64,000 nt of DNA, from contig SAXG01000013.1 in assembly GCA_012932865.1 (NCBI GenBank), positions 682,001 through 746,000 of the forward strand, in the 5' to 3' direction. The notes beneath the pieces are model-generated. The model did not search any database and was not told the DNA's origin. It saw only the letters and a program-made list of their open reading frames with translations. Each line of letters begins with the position of its first letter. Within the stretch, counting starts at the first letter, position 1. Below, piece after piece: positions 1 through 10,396 of the stretch. This stretch comes from Amylostereum areolatum (Eukaryota; Basidiomycota; Agaricomycetes; Russulales; Stereaceae). Both the position numbers and the translations under genes were made by a program.

Positions 1-357
1 ATGATCCTGAAAATACAGGCTATGGGCAAGAAAGCGCAACGTGGGACGCGATGGAGGGGCCTAAAAGGACTCGTGAGTGGATTCAGGAAGGCTACAGAGG
101 ATCGGAGGTGAAGAACAAGAGCAAGAGAGTGTGAATGTTTGCCTCTATTTGCCGGTGCCTTCAGCGACCCGTGTCACAGTGGCGTCACGAGCCATTGTCG
201 AGTAACGGTCACTCATGCAGCGAAGTTCGGACAACGATTCCGCAAGGTTGAATTATAACATAGACCGTGCGCACAACCATGCACACAAGCATAACAGATG
301 TATGTGAACATGTATGTGAACCGTACATAGATATATCCTGGAAGCATCCTACGATGC

Positions 358-3300
358 CTAGCGCGGCGACTGAGGATGTCCGCTCATCAGCTTGTTGAGC
401 AAACTCTGCCTTTGAGGTGTCTCCGAGAAAAGCGCGCGAACGAGCCTCACGAGCTCGTCCCTCTCAAAATCCACTAACGCTCCTTCATCGAACAAGTATC
501 CGACATCGGCCAATGACGCCTCCTTTTGAATACCGACATATAGCGTCAGTATACGCTACAAGTACCAAGAGCACATACGCACCAAAAGCTCGGAAAGATA
601 TGAGAATTTGAGCCATGAGGGGACATACGCCACCACGAGCGACGGCTAAGATCATATAAGCATCTATCCACTGATGAATGTAGATGCAAACAAATGCATA
701 CCTGTTCTGGATCATCCAGGAAGAGCCCCTCCAACGCGTTCAAAATGCGACACAGCTCGCTCAGCCGATGCGACTCAACCTCCGTGATGTCCGAGATTGC
801 CAATACATCGTCCAGCATCTGTACCAGCGCCGCATCGACAACCGCACCTACTGCGGTGAAGTATTTGGTTTTGCTCAGCACGGCCTGCATTCAAGCATCA
901 GTTCCCGATGGTGAAGATGTCTTCCAAAGAGACAGACCTTCCACCGTCGCGCGATATCTCGAACCTGGGTCACCACACGCATCACCGCTGCCTCGCACTC
1001 GTCAAATCGCTCCTGGTCCCCTGTGCCTACAAACCCCTCCGCTTCCGCCATAACATCAGCAACAGCCTCGTTTTGTGCATCCTGCCGTATTCCGATGAGC
1101 ATAACATACAGCGTAACATAAACCAAAAAACTCACGATAGTATGTTCGAACCAACTCTCTCCTACTACCCTGAGTCTCTCCGCGGCCTCCTCCAATCGCT
1201 CCTTTTCCTTCGTCTCCCTCGCCATATGCGCTGCCCACCCGGCTCAAATACGCGCAATCGTTCGCGAAGAGCATCGGCCTTTCCGCTGATGACGCCAGCG
1301 TGTCCGCGAACTTGACTGAGTACAGAGCGCGGAACAGGTCGAGAGTTGAGACGGCCGTTTGGAACAGCAGCGCGCCTCGAGCATGTACCATACGTCCGAA
1401 GACGTCGACGGCACCCTCCAGCTCCTCGCCCTCATGCAGCGCTGCCTCTGCTGCCTCCTTGACATCGCGCGCCCGAGCTGAGACGGCATACGTCTCTTTC
1501 GCCACCACAGGCTCCTGAACGATCCTCACGTCGGGCACCGCAGGCTTTATCGGCACGGTGATTTTCTTCGGGCGGGAGGAGGAACCCTTAACAGGGGTAG
1601 GGCGGTGGCGGTGGGTGCGCGACCGACTGACTCGATACTTGGCTGGGGTGTATGTATTGCCTTACCCTTGTTGGCGATCCTCTCGAGACGGGTCAGGCGT
1701 TTGGGCGCGGATGGAGATTGAGGTGACGGAATGAAGGTGCGGGTGCGGGTTGTGGTACTGCTTCTCCCCAAGGATCATCGTCCCATGCTGAGCTGCCATC
1801 CGTAGACTCTGATGCGCTTGTCGGCAGCGATGCGTCACCCAGAGACTCGTCCGTACCGTCGTCGTCGTCATTCCACCCCCATGCATCTCCAGGGTCTTCA
1901 TCCTCTTGCGCCGACGAGGTACTCTCTTCAGCCGTAGGTATTGGTGGTGGCGTTGGTGGAGAAGCGGGTGACTCCTCTGCTGGCTCATCGTCGAAGCCCC
2001 ATCCGTCCTCCTCTCCCTTTTCCTCCTCAAATCCCCAGCCATCATCCTCTCCAGAAACCGACGCTGTAGTTGCCGGTGGATTTGGATGTGTTTTTGAGGG
2101 AGCAATCGAAGAAGGAACTTTGGTCACCCCATTGGTGGTATCTTGACTAGGCGCCTCCAGCTCTACCATGATACGCCCTCCGTCCTTCCTCGCGTCCGAC
2201 GATGACCCTTGCCATCTCCAGCAATTGTGCTCGCCTCTTCCGCTCAAAGTGTGTCGCAATGCCCTGTACCCAGGCCTTCACCTCTCTGTCTCTTCCATCC
2301 TGTCCCAGTACACCCACGATGTACTGCTCTTCCACATTCTCCGCCAGTCGGGCAAGCTCCAGGAAGGATGGAAGCCCCTGAAAGCGAGGAAGGTATGAGA
2401 GGGACCAAGAACTGTTGGAGGAGCGCCTTCGTCAATGGTTTGCAAAGGGAGCGTTTGAAGGCACTGGACTCGGAGGGTGGGAGCGCAGGGAAAAGATTCG
2501 TGTGCAAAAAATCAAATATGGACGTGAGGATTGGCTAGACGCAATGACACGTCCTCGTCGTTGGGTGGCGCGGGGAAGATGGAAAGTGACTGCTGTGGTG
2601 CCCCCGATGCGTCTTTGGCGAAGTTGTGGGATACAAAGCTCGGTTGTGTGGCGATAAATTCGATGTAGTGTGTGGATATATCGCGCCGCAGGGTGGTAAG
2701 GTGGTTCGAGAGGGAAGCCGGTGTGAATGAGGAGAATATGGAGTTAAGCGCGAGGATAGCTGAGGAGTGACGGACTACAAGAAGGATTAGCTGATAGTCC
2801 TTCGAGGTACGGAGGTGGCACACCTTGCACAGAAGGCTGAATAGTCATATTCCGCGGGCTTATGACAACCGCTCGCGAGTATGCGTCACCGAGCTGTTCA
2901 TCGACGCGGTCCTTGACCGCGCGGAAGGCGTTCTATGACAAAATGTAGCGCTATCGCGAGAGTAAAAAAAGGGGAGCTTACCTTCAGCTGAAGGAGAGGC
3001 TCTGAAGCGAGCTAAAGCCGTAGGTGCTGCTGCAATTGTTTTCTCCAGATGACTCGAAGCCTCCACCGCCTCTGGCAGTCGGCCCTCGTTGGCCAACCCG
3101 TCCAAATGGTCAAACTCCTTCCTACATAAAAGCAGGTATTCCAACGCTTCATGTACGACAGCCGCGTCTCGCGTGCGTTGTGCAAGGGCCGCATGTTCAG
3201 AAAGCGCTTTCAGAAGTGTCGGTACAAGGCCTGTCTTGACAGCAGTTCAGCCTGGCGCTTTGAAGGACAAGGACCAACGTACCTTCTGGATTAGACACTG

Positions 3301-3635
3301 CATCGTTCAAGGCATCCACATTGGTAGTCAGTACGCCCAGACGCTCCTGCACGGACTTGGACGAAGCAAGCTGGTGCTCGAATGCGGGGAGGTCGGTATG
3401 TATACGGTCATGGATCTGCGTCTGTACAAGGGGTTCTGCACTCCGGCCGAGCATAGAAAGCTTATCACCGCACCTTGGTTTGAAGGATGGTTTCATCAAG
3501 TTCTACGATCCATGATGAAGCAAGTTCCGCTGTGAGAGTCTTTGTCGTTGCGGAAGCGACCTTGGACAGTATTTGGGTGGATATATCTTGAGGTACACGC
3601 TTGCGTGGGAGGTGGGATGGTACAGGAAAGGCCAT
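358..3635 (-). CDS. ZW10: ZW10/Dsl1-type ER tethering and kinetochore protein
   Basis: Multi-exon gene read from ATG at 3635 (MAFPVPSHLPRKR) to TAG at 358. Several exons join at GT-AG introns, for example after QTK near 3497 and after SAEG near 2982. The C-terminal exons (LDDVLAISDITEVESHRLSE, then DFERDELVRLVRALFSE) match the conserved end of ZW10. The family is a subunit of the Dsl1/NRZ complex that tethers COPI vesicles at the ER and, in animals, also acts at kinetochores. The middle (about 1700-2110) is an acidic, disordered loop with DGWGF, DAWGWNDD and WDDDPWG motifs, like the COPI-binding loop of yeast Dsl1. The frame changes at the four-C run 2375-2378 and near 2531, each fixed by removing one base. 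RFC3 lies 258 bp upstream on the same strand. The ZW10 call is strong; exact exon borders in the middle are less certain. Confidence 0.82.
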
Positions 3636-3893
3636 AGTTATATGTGTAAGCTCATGAAGTGAAGGTTCTGACAGTGAGAGACTCAGAAAGGGTCTCGACA
3701 GGAGTTTGCGAGGTGAGCCTCGCGGCGCGGTCAATCCAAATTCCAGAACGCGAAACGCGACCGCCACGTCGCGCTCCTCGGAGAGTCACGTGCAGGTCAG
3801 AACAGGGTTTACACAAAGTTCATATATTCGGGAGAACGCAATGTGATAGATACAGGGAGGAAGAGAACAGGGAGGTTGCATAGTAAGGGCTGG

Positions 3894-5286
3894 TTATGAA
3901 TTGGCTTTCGCCGTCAGCTCGACCGCGTTCTTGAAGACTCCCAGCAGCGCTGTTAACTGAAGCTTCTCGCTCGCCCCACTTGCCAGCCGATGCCTGAAGG
4001 TTGTCAGTTCTTGCACCGTCGGCCAAAACAATGAAAGAGCTCACTCTGTTGTCGCAATATGGTCAAGGAGGTATACCCTCGCCGCCGGCGGGAATTCAAT
4101 TGTCTCGACGTATTCGTATGTCCCAATGAGGAGGTCTTGCAGCGCCAAACCGCGTTCAGTCTTCAGTGAGTTGATAACTGACAAGAGATTAGTAGGTGTT
4201 CTTCAAAAGAAGGATGTGAGCGTACGCTTGTATGACGTGAGGAACTCGTCAGCGAGCATCGAATTCACTACTGTCTCAATATCGGAAGGGTGCGGGTTCC
4301 CTGTGCACGCGTAGACTTCCGACTCGTCAGTCTGGTCGTACGCGGCATGACATGCCTGAAGTACATTGAGCGCTCTTCGCATATCGCCCTTGGACAGCTT
4401 CAAGAGAGCAGCCTTGCCGCCATCCGTCAGCTTCACTCTGTGCTACAACTCAGCCAACGAAAGGACCAAGGGAAAACAATCAAAGCGCACCCTTCCGCCT
4501 CCACGACATGCTTCAGTCTCCGTTCGACTTCCGGTATGGGCAGTGGCGAAAACCTGAAGCGCGTGCACCGACTTTGAATGGCGGGAATGATCTTGTTGAC
4601 GTAATTGCAGATGATACAAAAGCGGACGTTCTTGGTGTACTGTTCTATGACGCGTCGGAGTGCGGCTTGAGCGGCGGTAGTCATCATGTCGGCTTCGTCG
4701 AGGATGATGAGCTTGTACCCTTTTGAGAAGAGTGTACGCGTCTCTGCAAACTGCTTGATTCGTTCACGAACCACGTCAATGCCGCGGTCGTCTGAAGCAT
4801 TCAGCTGATAAGGGGTCAGCGCGCTGTTACATTTCAGGCTGAACGCCACACACCTCCAGGATTTGCTTCCGGAAGTCAGGGCCGTAGATGCGACGCGCCA
4901 CGGCAAGGATAGTTGAGGTCTTTCCTGTACCAGGAGGTCCATAGAAAAGGAGGTGAGGAAGTCGATTCTTCTCTATGAATTTCTCGACTGTAGTGATCGT
5001 CAGGAGAAGAACACCACGCATAGGTAGAGGGATACGCACTGGTGCTGGTGATGTCTTTGTGTGATACAACGTCGTCTAATGACACCGGACGATATTTCTC
5101 GACCCTTTGAGGCTTTATGATGAGATTGACAGGGGGACGAGATAGTACTTGTTGGATAGCTTACCATGGCAATGTCTCGTCGTGCTCCCTCTCATACCCG
5201 TCGCCTCGGTCGACTCCTTTTCCTTTGGCTTTGGCCGAAAGGGAAGGAAGCTCGTGGTCCGATTGCATTTCTTGGTCACTATCCAT
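3894..5286 (-). CDS. RFC3: Replication factor C subunit 3 (clamp-loader AAA+ ATPase)
   Basis: Small subunit of the RFC clamp loader, which opens the PCNA ring and loads it on primer-template DNA. It corresponds to yeast Rfc3 and human RFC5. The start at 5286 gives [17 protein letters not shown], then [16 protein letters not shown]. Visible motifs in order are Walker [10 protein letters not shown], the RFC box LNASDDRGI, Walker [11 protein letters not shown], the SRC arginine-finger motif [10 protein letters not shown], and the [12 protein letters not shown] sensor-2 region. It ends in [13 protein letters not shown]. All exons join in frame through short introns (for example 5050-5003 and 4851-4806), so this gene is intact, unlike several neighbours. 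The start lies 395 bp from the divergent ubiquitin gene, so the two probably share a promoter region. Confidence 0.93.
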
Positions 5287-5681
5287 GATCTACGATTCGG
5301 AGCCGGGCTTGGTTTTGGTTGAGCGGAGTAGGGAAGACTGAAAGACGCGTTCTGACTCTCCGAGTTCAAAATCAAGACGCGAAGCGTGACACGCGTCGAC
5401 GCGTCAAACCTCACGTAAGCGTCTCGCACGATCACGAGCAGGACACGGTAGGTCGGGCCGAGTGACTGACCAGCAGCAATCAGAGTTGAAGCTCCGCCGG
5501 ACATCTCCGAGAGCAGAGTGGACGGGACGAGTGGAATATTCTCTGTTTTTCTTTACAAGCCGGCACTTGCCTTCGTTAACGACTCCATCGTTGAATCCGT
5601 TGGATAGACAGAGGCGTCCGGTGAGCACAGTTAACACGTTCACGATGCGCAGATTCGACTGACACGCGTCTTACCAGTAAA
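5287..5681. promoter_or_regulatory. Divergent intergenic region between RFC3 and UBI3
   Basis: A 395-bp interval separates the start codons of RFC3 (minus) and the ubiquitin-S27a gene (plus). It must contain the core promoters and 5' leaders of both. I see no clear TATA box and no further gene. Short ORFs here on either strand do not resemble proteins. Confidence 0.5.
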
Positions 5682-6386
5682 ATGCAGATTTTCGTCAAAA
5701 CGTACGCCTTGTGGTATCGGTGCACCTGGGACTTTACTGACCCTGTGACTGTGCAGCCTCACGGGTAAGACCATCACCCTCGAGGTGGAGTCTTCGGACA
5801 CCATCGACAATGTGAAGGCCAAGATTCCAGGACAAGGAGGGGTGCGTCTTTTGCTTTCTTGCCTATAGTTGTTATGCTCATCTCCCATACCTTTGTAGCA
5901 TTCCCCCTGACCAACAACGCCTGATCTTCGCCGGAAAACAGCTTGAGGACGGTCGCACCCTCAGCGACTACAACATCCAGAAGGAGTCCACCCTTCATCT
6001 CGTCCTCCGCCTCCGCGGTGGTGCTAAGAAGCGCAAGAAAAAGACCTACAACGTTCGTTTCCGGTTACCCTTACCCTGCGGATCACCCTCTAACCACGGG
6101 ATTTTCTTTCAGACTCCCAAGAAGATCAAGCACAAGCGCAAGAAGGTCAAGATGTCCATCTTGAAGTACTACAAGGTTGAGTCGGACGGCAAGATCAAGC
6201 GTCTTCGCCGTGAATGCCCGACCCCTACCTGCGGCGCTGGTGTCTTCGTACGTTCCCCACCTCCCTGCATCTCCTGGAGCCACTAACACTATCCTTTAGA
6301 TGGCCTTCCACCACGATCGCCAGTACTGCGGCAAGTGCGGGCTGACCTACACCTTCCAACCTGGCACCAAGCCTCCTGTTGTCTAA
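5682..6386 (+). CDS. UBI3: Ubiquitin-40S ribosomal protein S27a fusion
   Basis: The precursor is cleaved after LRLRGG to give ubiquitin and ribosomal protein eS31 (S27a). Exon 1 reads MQIFVKT, and introns follow at about 5702-5757, 5841-5898, 6055-6114 and 6247-6299. The ribosomal part is lysine-rich ([29 protein letters not shown]). It ends in a four-cysteine zinc ribbon (CPTPTCGAG, then YCGKCG) and stops after KPPVV. One base is out of place: 5827-5828 reads CC where AAG ATT CAG needs a single C, shifting the frame inside ubiquitin after KAKI. Every other codon matches the near-invariant family, so an extra base in the consensus is the likeliest cause. A truly frameshifted copy is possible but would be lethal if it were the only source of S27a. 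Confidence 0.93.
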
Positions 6387-6714
6387 TGGCAGTGTCACCC
6401 TTGTTGTATGATCATGTGCTTTTATGTACCACCATGCGTATCCATGCCATGACTCTTACCTTGTCAGTGTGTAAGAATGATTGTTGCGCCACAAGTACGT
6501 TTCGTGCAGTAAGAAGTAACGATCACAGATATCTTCGAGCAATACCTGCGGCTCTGACTCGCAGCGCGAGGGTGATGTGATCTTGAGAAACCAACAAGAG
6601 AGGGACGTGTTTATGTTGTCCGCACAAAATGAATTACCAGGTCCAATGAGATTATCGCACGCACGCCCAGTCCGTACAACTACATTCCAGCGTCAGCCGT
6701 CCACCGGTCCCAAT
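6387..6714. other. Convergent 3' interval between UBI3 and RED
   Basis: About 330 bp between the stop codons of two convergent genes. It should hold both 3' UTRs and polyadenylation sites. No coding sequence, repeat or RNA gene is recognisable. Confidence 0.4.
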
Positions 6715-8113
6715 CTACTCGCTCTCATCTCCTCCCGCTGCCTTTCCCTTCTTCTTCGCCTTGCGCGCGCGGCGTTTGGTCTCCTTCTCCGCTGCCTCGT
6801 CCATAGCGAGGAAATCTTTGATAGAGGGCAGGGCAGAAGAAGCGAGGGGCGCAAGACGCGTGGGCTGTTCGTCCTCCTCCTCGTCCATAGGCACGTCGTC
6901 GTGATCGGGGGGTGGTGATCGTGAAGAAGCCGGTCGTTTGGAGGACGAGGTTTCTGGAGCTGACGGGGGCGGGGTAGGTTCCCGTTCGTCGTCGAACCAG
7001 CCTTTGCGGGAAGTGGGGATGGAGGCGGGTGGAGGGGATGGTTCTCGGTGAGGTGCGGAGTCGGAGTCGTCTGCATCGTCGTCTGAGTCCAGCTGTAGAC
7101 CGTCGTAGTCTCCCGCGCCGGCGAAGATGTCAAAGTCCTCGTCCGCAGGTGGCTCTGGCTCCGGATCTGTCTTTGGGGGTGCAGCGGCCTGTGCTGAGGG
7201 TCCATCATTGGAAGGTGGAGCATCCGACGCAACTGGAGGAGGAGGAGGAGGCATGCTCTCCCGTTTCTCGTCGTCCTTCTTCGTCACCTCCACCTTGCGT
7301 TTCTTCTTCTTCCGCTCAATGCCGTCCAGCCTCGCCCTTGGCCTTCTTCTTCTTGCCCTTCTCCTCTCCTATCGGTTTGAAACCTATGGGTTTGAAGCGA
7401 CCCGCAGAAAGAGGCTTTCTCCTCCGCAAGGTATTGTCGACGTCGCGTCGCCGTTTGACGACCCATCGCCAGCGCGTTTCGCCTTGAGGTCTTTGATGAT
7501 GTCTGCGCGGGAACGTTTCTTCGACATGGGGGCAGAGGGAGCGGCAGGTGTCGAAGAAGTTTCGGCGAAGACGGCCTCGAGTAGCTCGTCATCTTGTTTG
7601 GATGTGACAGAGGCGAGGCGCGCCTTGTTCTGCTCGAGCAGGGAGTAATCAAGTCCCTTGACGAGGATGGAGTGGTCCGAGTCGCCGCCTAGGTAGCGTC
7701 GTTTATCCTCCACCTATCTCACACCATCAACAAAATAGCACACGAGGAAGAAGGACGCGCGCACCTCAGCCTTGTCCTCGCTCTCCGCATTCTGGCGTTC
7801 GAAGTCCTCGAGGACGGCTTCGACTTGGGCATAGTCGCCCTCCTTCCCGATCCTCCGCTCTTCGGCGCGGTCGCGGTAGTTGGATGGTTTCTTGACTTTG
7901 CGTGGTTTGAATGCAGGTTCGGAGGTGGGCTTGGCCTTAGTCTTGGACGCGGCAGGCTTCTTTGGGTTGGTAAAGAGCGAGGGGCGGGATTTGGCGGCGC
8001 TGGCGGAAGGAGACGCGTTGGATTGTAGGAGTTGGCGGAAGGACGTCTGGGGGTGTCGTCTGTTTGGTAAATGTCCGTGGTTGGAAGAACGAAAGCTCAC
8101 CTACCTGGTCCAT
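6715..8113 (-). CDS. IK: RED/IK family spliceosome protein
   Basis: RED/IK is a component of the pre-catalytic (B) spliceosome and acts with SMU1. Exon 1 is only MDQ (ATG at 8113); after an intron it continues TSFRQLLQSNAS. The RED_N hallmark follows: YRDRAEERRIGKEGDYAQ, then KRRYLGGDSDHSILVKGLD and YSLLEQNKARLA. The middle has RFKPIGFKPIGEE and basic KKKK tracts. The C-terminal half is acidic, proline-rich and low in complexity, ending TKRRARKAKKKGKAAGGDES. The frame changes twice within this otherwise clear gene: between about 7466 and 7490, and at the GGG of minus strand 7337-7335, where removing one base restores DGIERKKKKRK. The function is taken from the family; the frame problems look like consensus errors. 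Confidence 0.8.
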
Positions 8114-8853
8114 GGTGGAGGGAAGTGACGGAAGCTGACGGAAGTCCGAGTACGACAATGGGTGGATGATAAGTGTGTTATCTCCGCAGAGCGTAATTTA
8201 CCCCAGAATCGATCGAAATGTGGTCTTCCCGATCCCCCATGGCCATCGCCCTTGCGTAGGATGAACCTCTCCTCGCACCTCCTAAACACCATCGACCATG
8301 ATACTTCTCACCCTTTCACATAACGCCAGTCCTCCCGCGCCACTGATATCCGAATGACGGCCACGCGTTTTCCGGCGGACCATACACTCGTTCGCAGGGC
8401 TAACACCGTCCCCCAAGCACTCCGAGTCAGGCGCATAGGAGACATTTTACCTGCCCTTTGCTATCTGCCACCCAGGCGAAAGATGTTTTTTCGTGCGTAT
8501 GGTTCCTGTGACCAGAAGGCGGACCGCGACTGTGACTAGCTGTCGAACCAGCGGCCAGCCCTTGTGCTCACGCTCAACGATGTTGAACAACATTCACCTC
8601 TCTCGTTCCGTCGTGCTGGCTCGACGTTGGATGTGGAGGCGTATACGCTACGATTGATCCCATTGACCGTCGAGGTTTCGCAGATAGATCAAACATTTCG
8701 TGAACGTCTCTCCATCTCTGCCCTGTGTTCCCTACGAACTCCGTTGTGAAGTACATGATGAATTGCATGGATGCGTTGATTTTGAGAAAGCAATGAGTAA
8801 TGCGTGCGTGAGTGGAGGCGAAATAAGGTAACAAGTACAGGTGGACGAAAGCT
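8114..8853. other. Intergenic interval between RED and WD40 copy A
   Basis: About 740 bp containing the RED promoter side and the 3' side of WD40 gene A. Both genes lie on the minus strand. No convincing ORF, repeat or RNA gene is seen. Confidence 0.35.
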
Positions 8854-10396
8854 CTACTCAGCCTGAGAGACGAGTCGCGTTTTTTCTGTGTAAATCGACA
8901 GTTAGAACGACTGCTCTTCCGGTCAGGTTGGTTGCACTCACCCATCGTTGCCACCGTATCCGCATGGGACTCCACATCCCATAGGCGCACCGTGCCGTCC
9001 TGCGAGCCCGACACAACGCCTTGTCCAGTCTGGAGAAAACGCGACCGACAGAACCCAGTCTCTATGCCCCCACAGCGGCCTCCCCACCGTCCGACCCTCC
9101 TCCACATCCCATATCCGAATCGACCTATCGCTCGAGCCCGCGACGACGCGTGCCCCGTCGGACGAGAACGCGGCAGACCAGACCACGCCGGTGTCTCCTC
9201 GCAGCGGAGCCCCCATCGCCCGTCCCGAATTCGCGTCCCAGAGGCGGATCGACCCGTCGGACGAGCTCGAAACGATGCGTGTGCCGTCGCGCGAAAACTC
9301 GACGGACCAGACTGAGCCGGTGTGTCCTTTCAGCGGTTCTCCGACCGCCCTCCCCGTCTTTGTATCCCATATGCGAAGGGTCTTGTCTCTTGAGCTCGAC
9401 ACAATGCGTGCGCCATCGGGCGAGAAGGCCACAGACTGGACTGGACCTGCGTGACCCTGCAGTGGACCCCCCACCATCGCCCTTGTGTCCAAGTCCCAGA
9501 TGCGAACCGTTCCATCTCTCGAGCCCGAGACAATCTGTTTTCCGTCCAGTGAGAACGCGACGGCGTTAACACCATCGGTATGCCCTCGCAATGGCTCTCC
9601 CACCGCCTTGCCCGTCCTCACATCCCATATGCGGATCGTGTTGTCGTATGAGCCAGACGCGATGCGAGCGTCGTCAGGTGAGAGTGCGATGGATAGGACC
9701 CAGCCTGTGTGCCCTCGAAGCGGCTCCACCACAGCCTGCCTCGTTCTCGTATCCCATATACGGATCGTTTCGTCCCTTGAGCCTGAGACGACATAGGTGC
9801 CGTCAGACGAGAAGGCGACGGAAGGCACTGGTCGACTGTGGCCGGAAAGAACCAAGCATCCTAAGCAATATTAATCAGCTAATGTCGCCAACCTATGAAA
9901 ACAAGTTCACTTACGGTCAATAAGTCCCTCTACATAGTGTCCTTCAGTCCGTCGTCCTGCATCGTCCCCTTCCAGGAGCTTCGACAGTTGACGGCGTCGT
10001 GCGGCATGGGAACCACTCATCTTGGAAGGGCCTTGGCCGGCCAATATTTCCAGGATGCCCGTGACCAGAGCAAGGTCTTCAGACCGAAGGTCCCTGATCG
10101 TGCGGAGAATGGCGTCCGGCGTATTGGCTTGGTGAATTGCCAGGTGTTCCTTCTCTGAAAATGGGGAACGCTCAATATCTCGGCGCCCATGAAATGCCCA
10201 TAAACTCACCTGATGGTGCGAAGTCGTTTGGGTCGTGTTGACTTTGAGCTTCGAACCTCGGTTTGTAGTCGTCCTCCACAAGAACGTGCACGAAGTCACT
10301 CGGATCGGATTTTTCTGGAGGTATGTCCGCTCCTTCGTTGTGATTCGCGCCCCAAGACCATGTCCGCCACGACCAACTTGGTTGGACTTGTTGCAT
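8854..10396 (-). CDS. WD40 protein, truncated member of the DUF2235-WD40 family (copy A)
   Basis: Seven WD40 repeats, each about 42 residues with GH...SVAFSPDG...SGSxDxTIRIWD. They follow two exons that match the linker of the fused paralogues: LVEDDYK, and [11 protein letters not shown], which copy D has as [11 protein letters not shown]. The first usable ATG is at 10396, and no DUF2235 hydrolase lies upstream, so this is a 5'-truncated relative of copies B-D. Introns are seen at 10207-10155 and 9916-9863. A last one after ATMG leads to EKTRLVSQAE and TAG at 8854. Repeat 7 is broken by one surplus base at 9027; removing it restores SPDGQGVVSGSQDG. Repeats are less alike here than in B-D, so A is the oldest or fastest-diverging member. 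It may be a pseudogene or a stand-alone beta-propeller. Confidence 0.75.
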
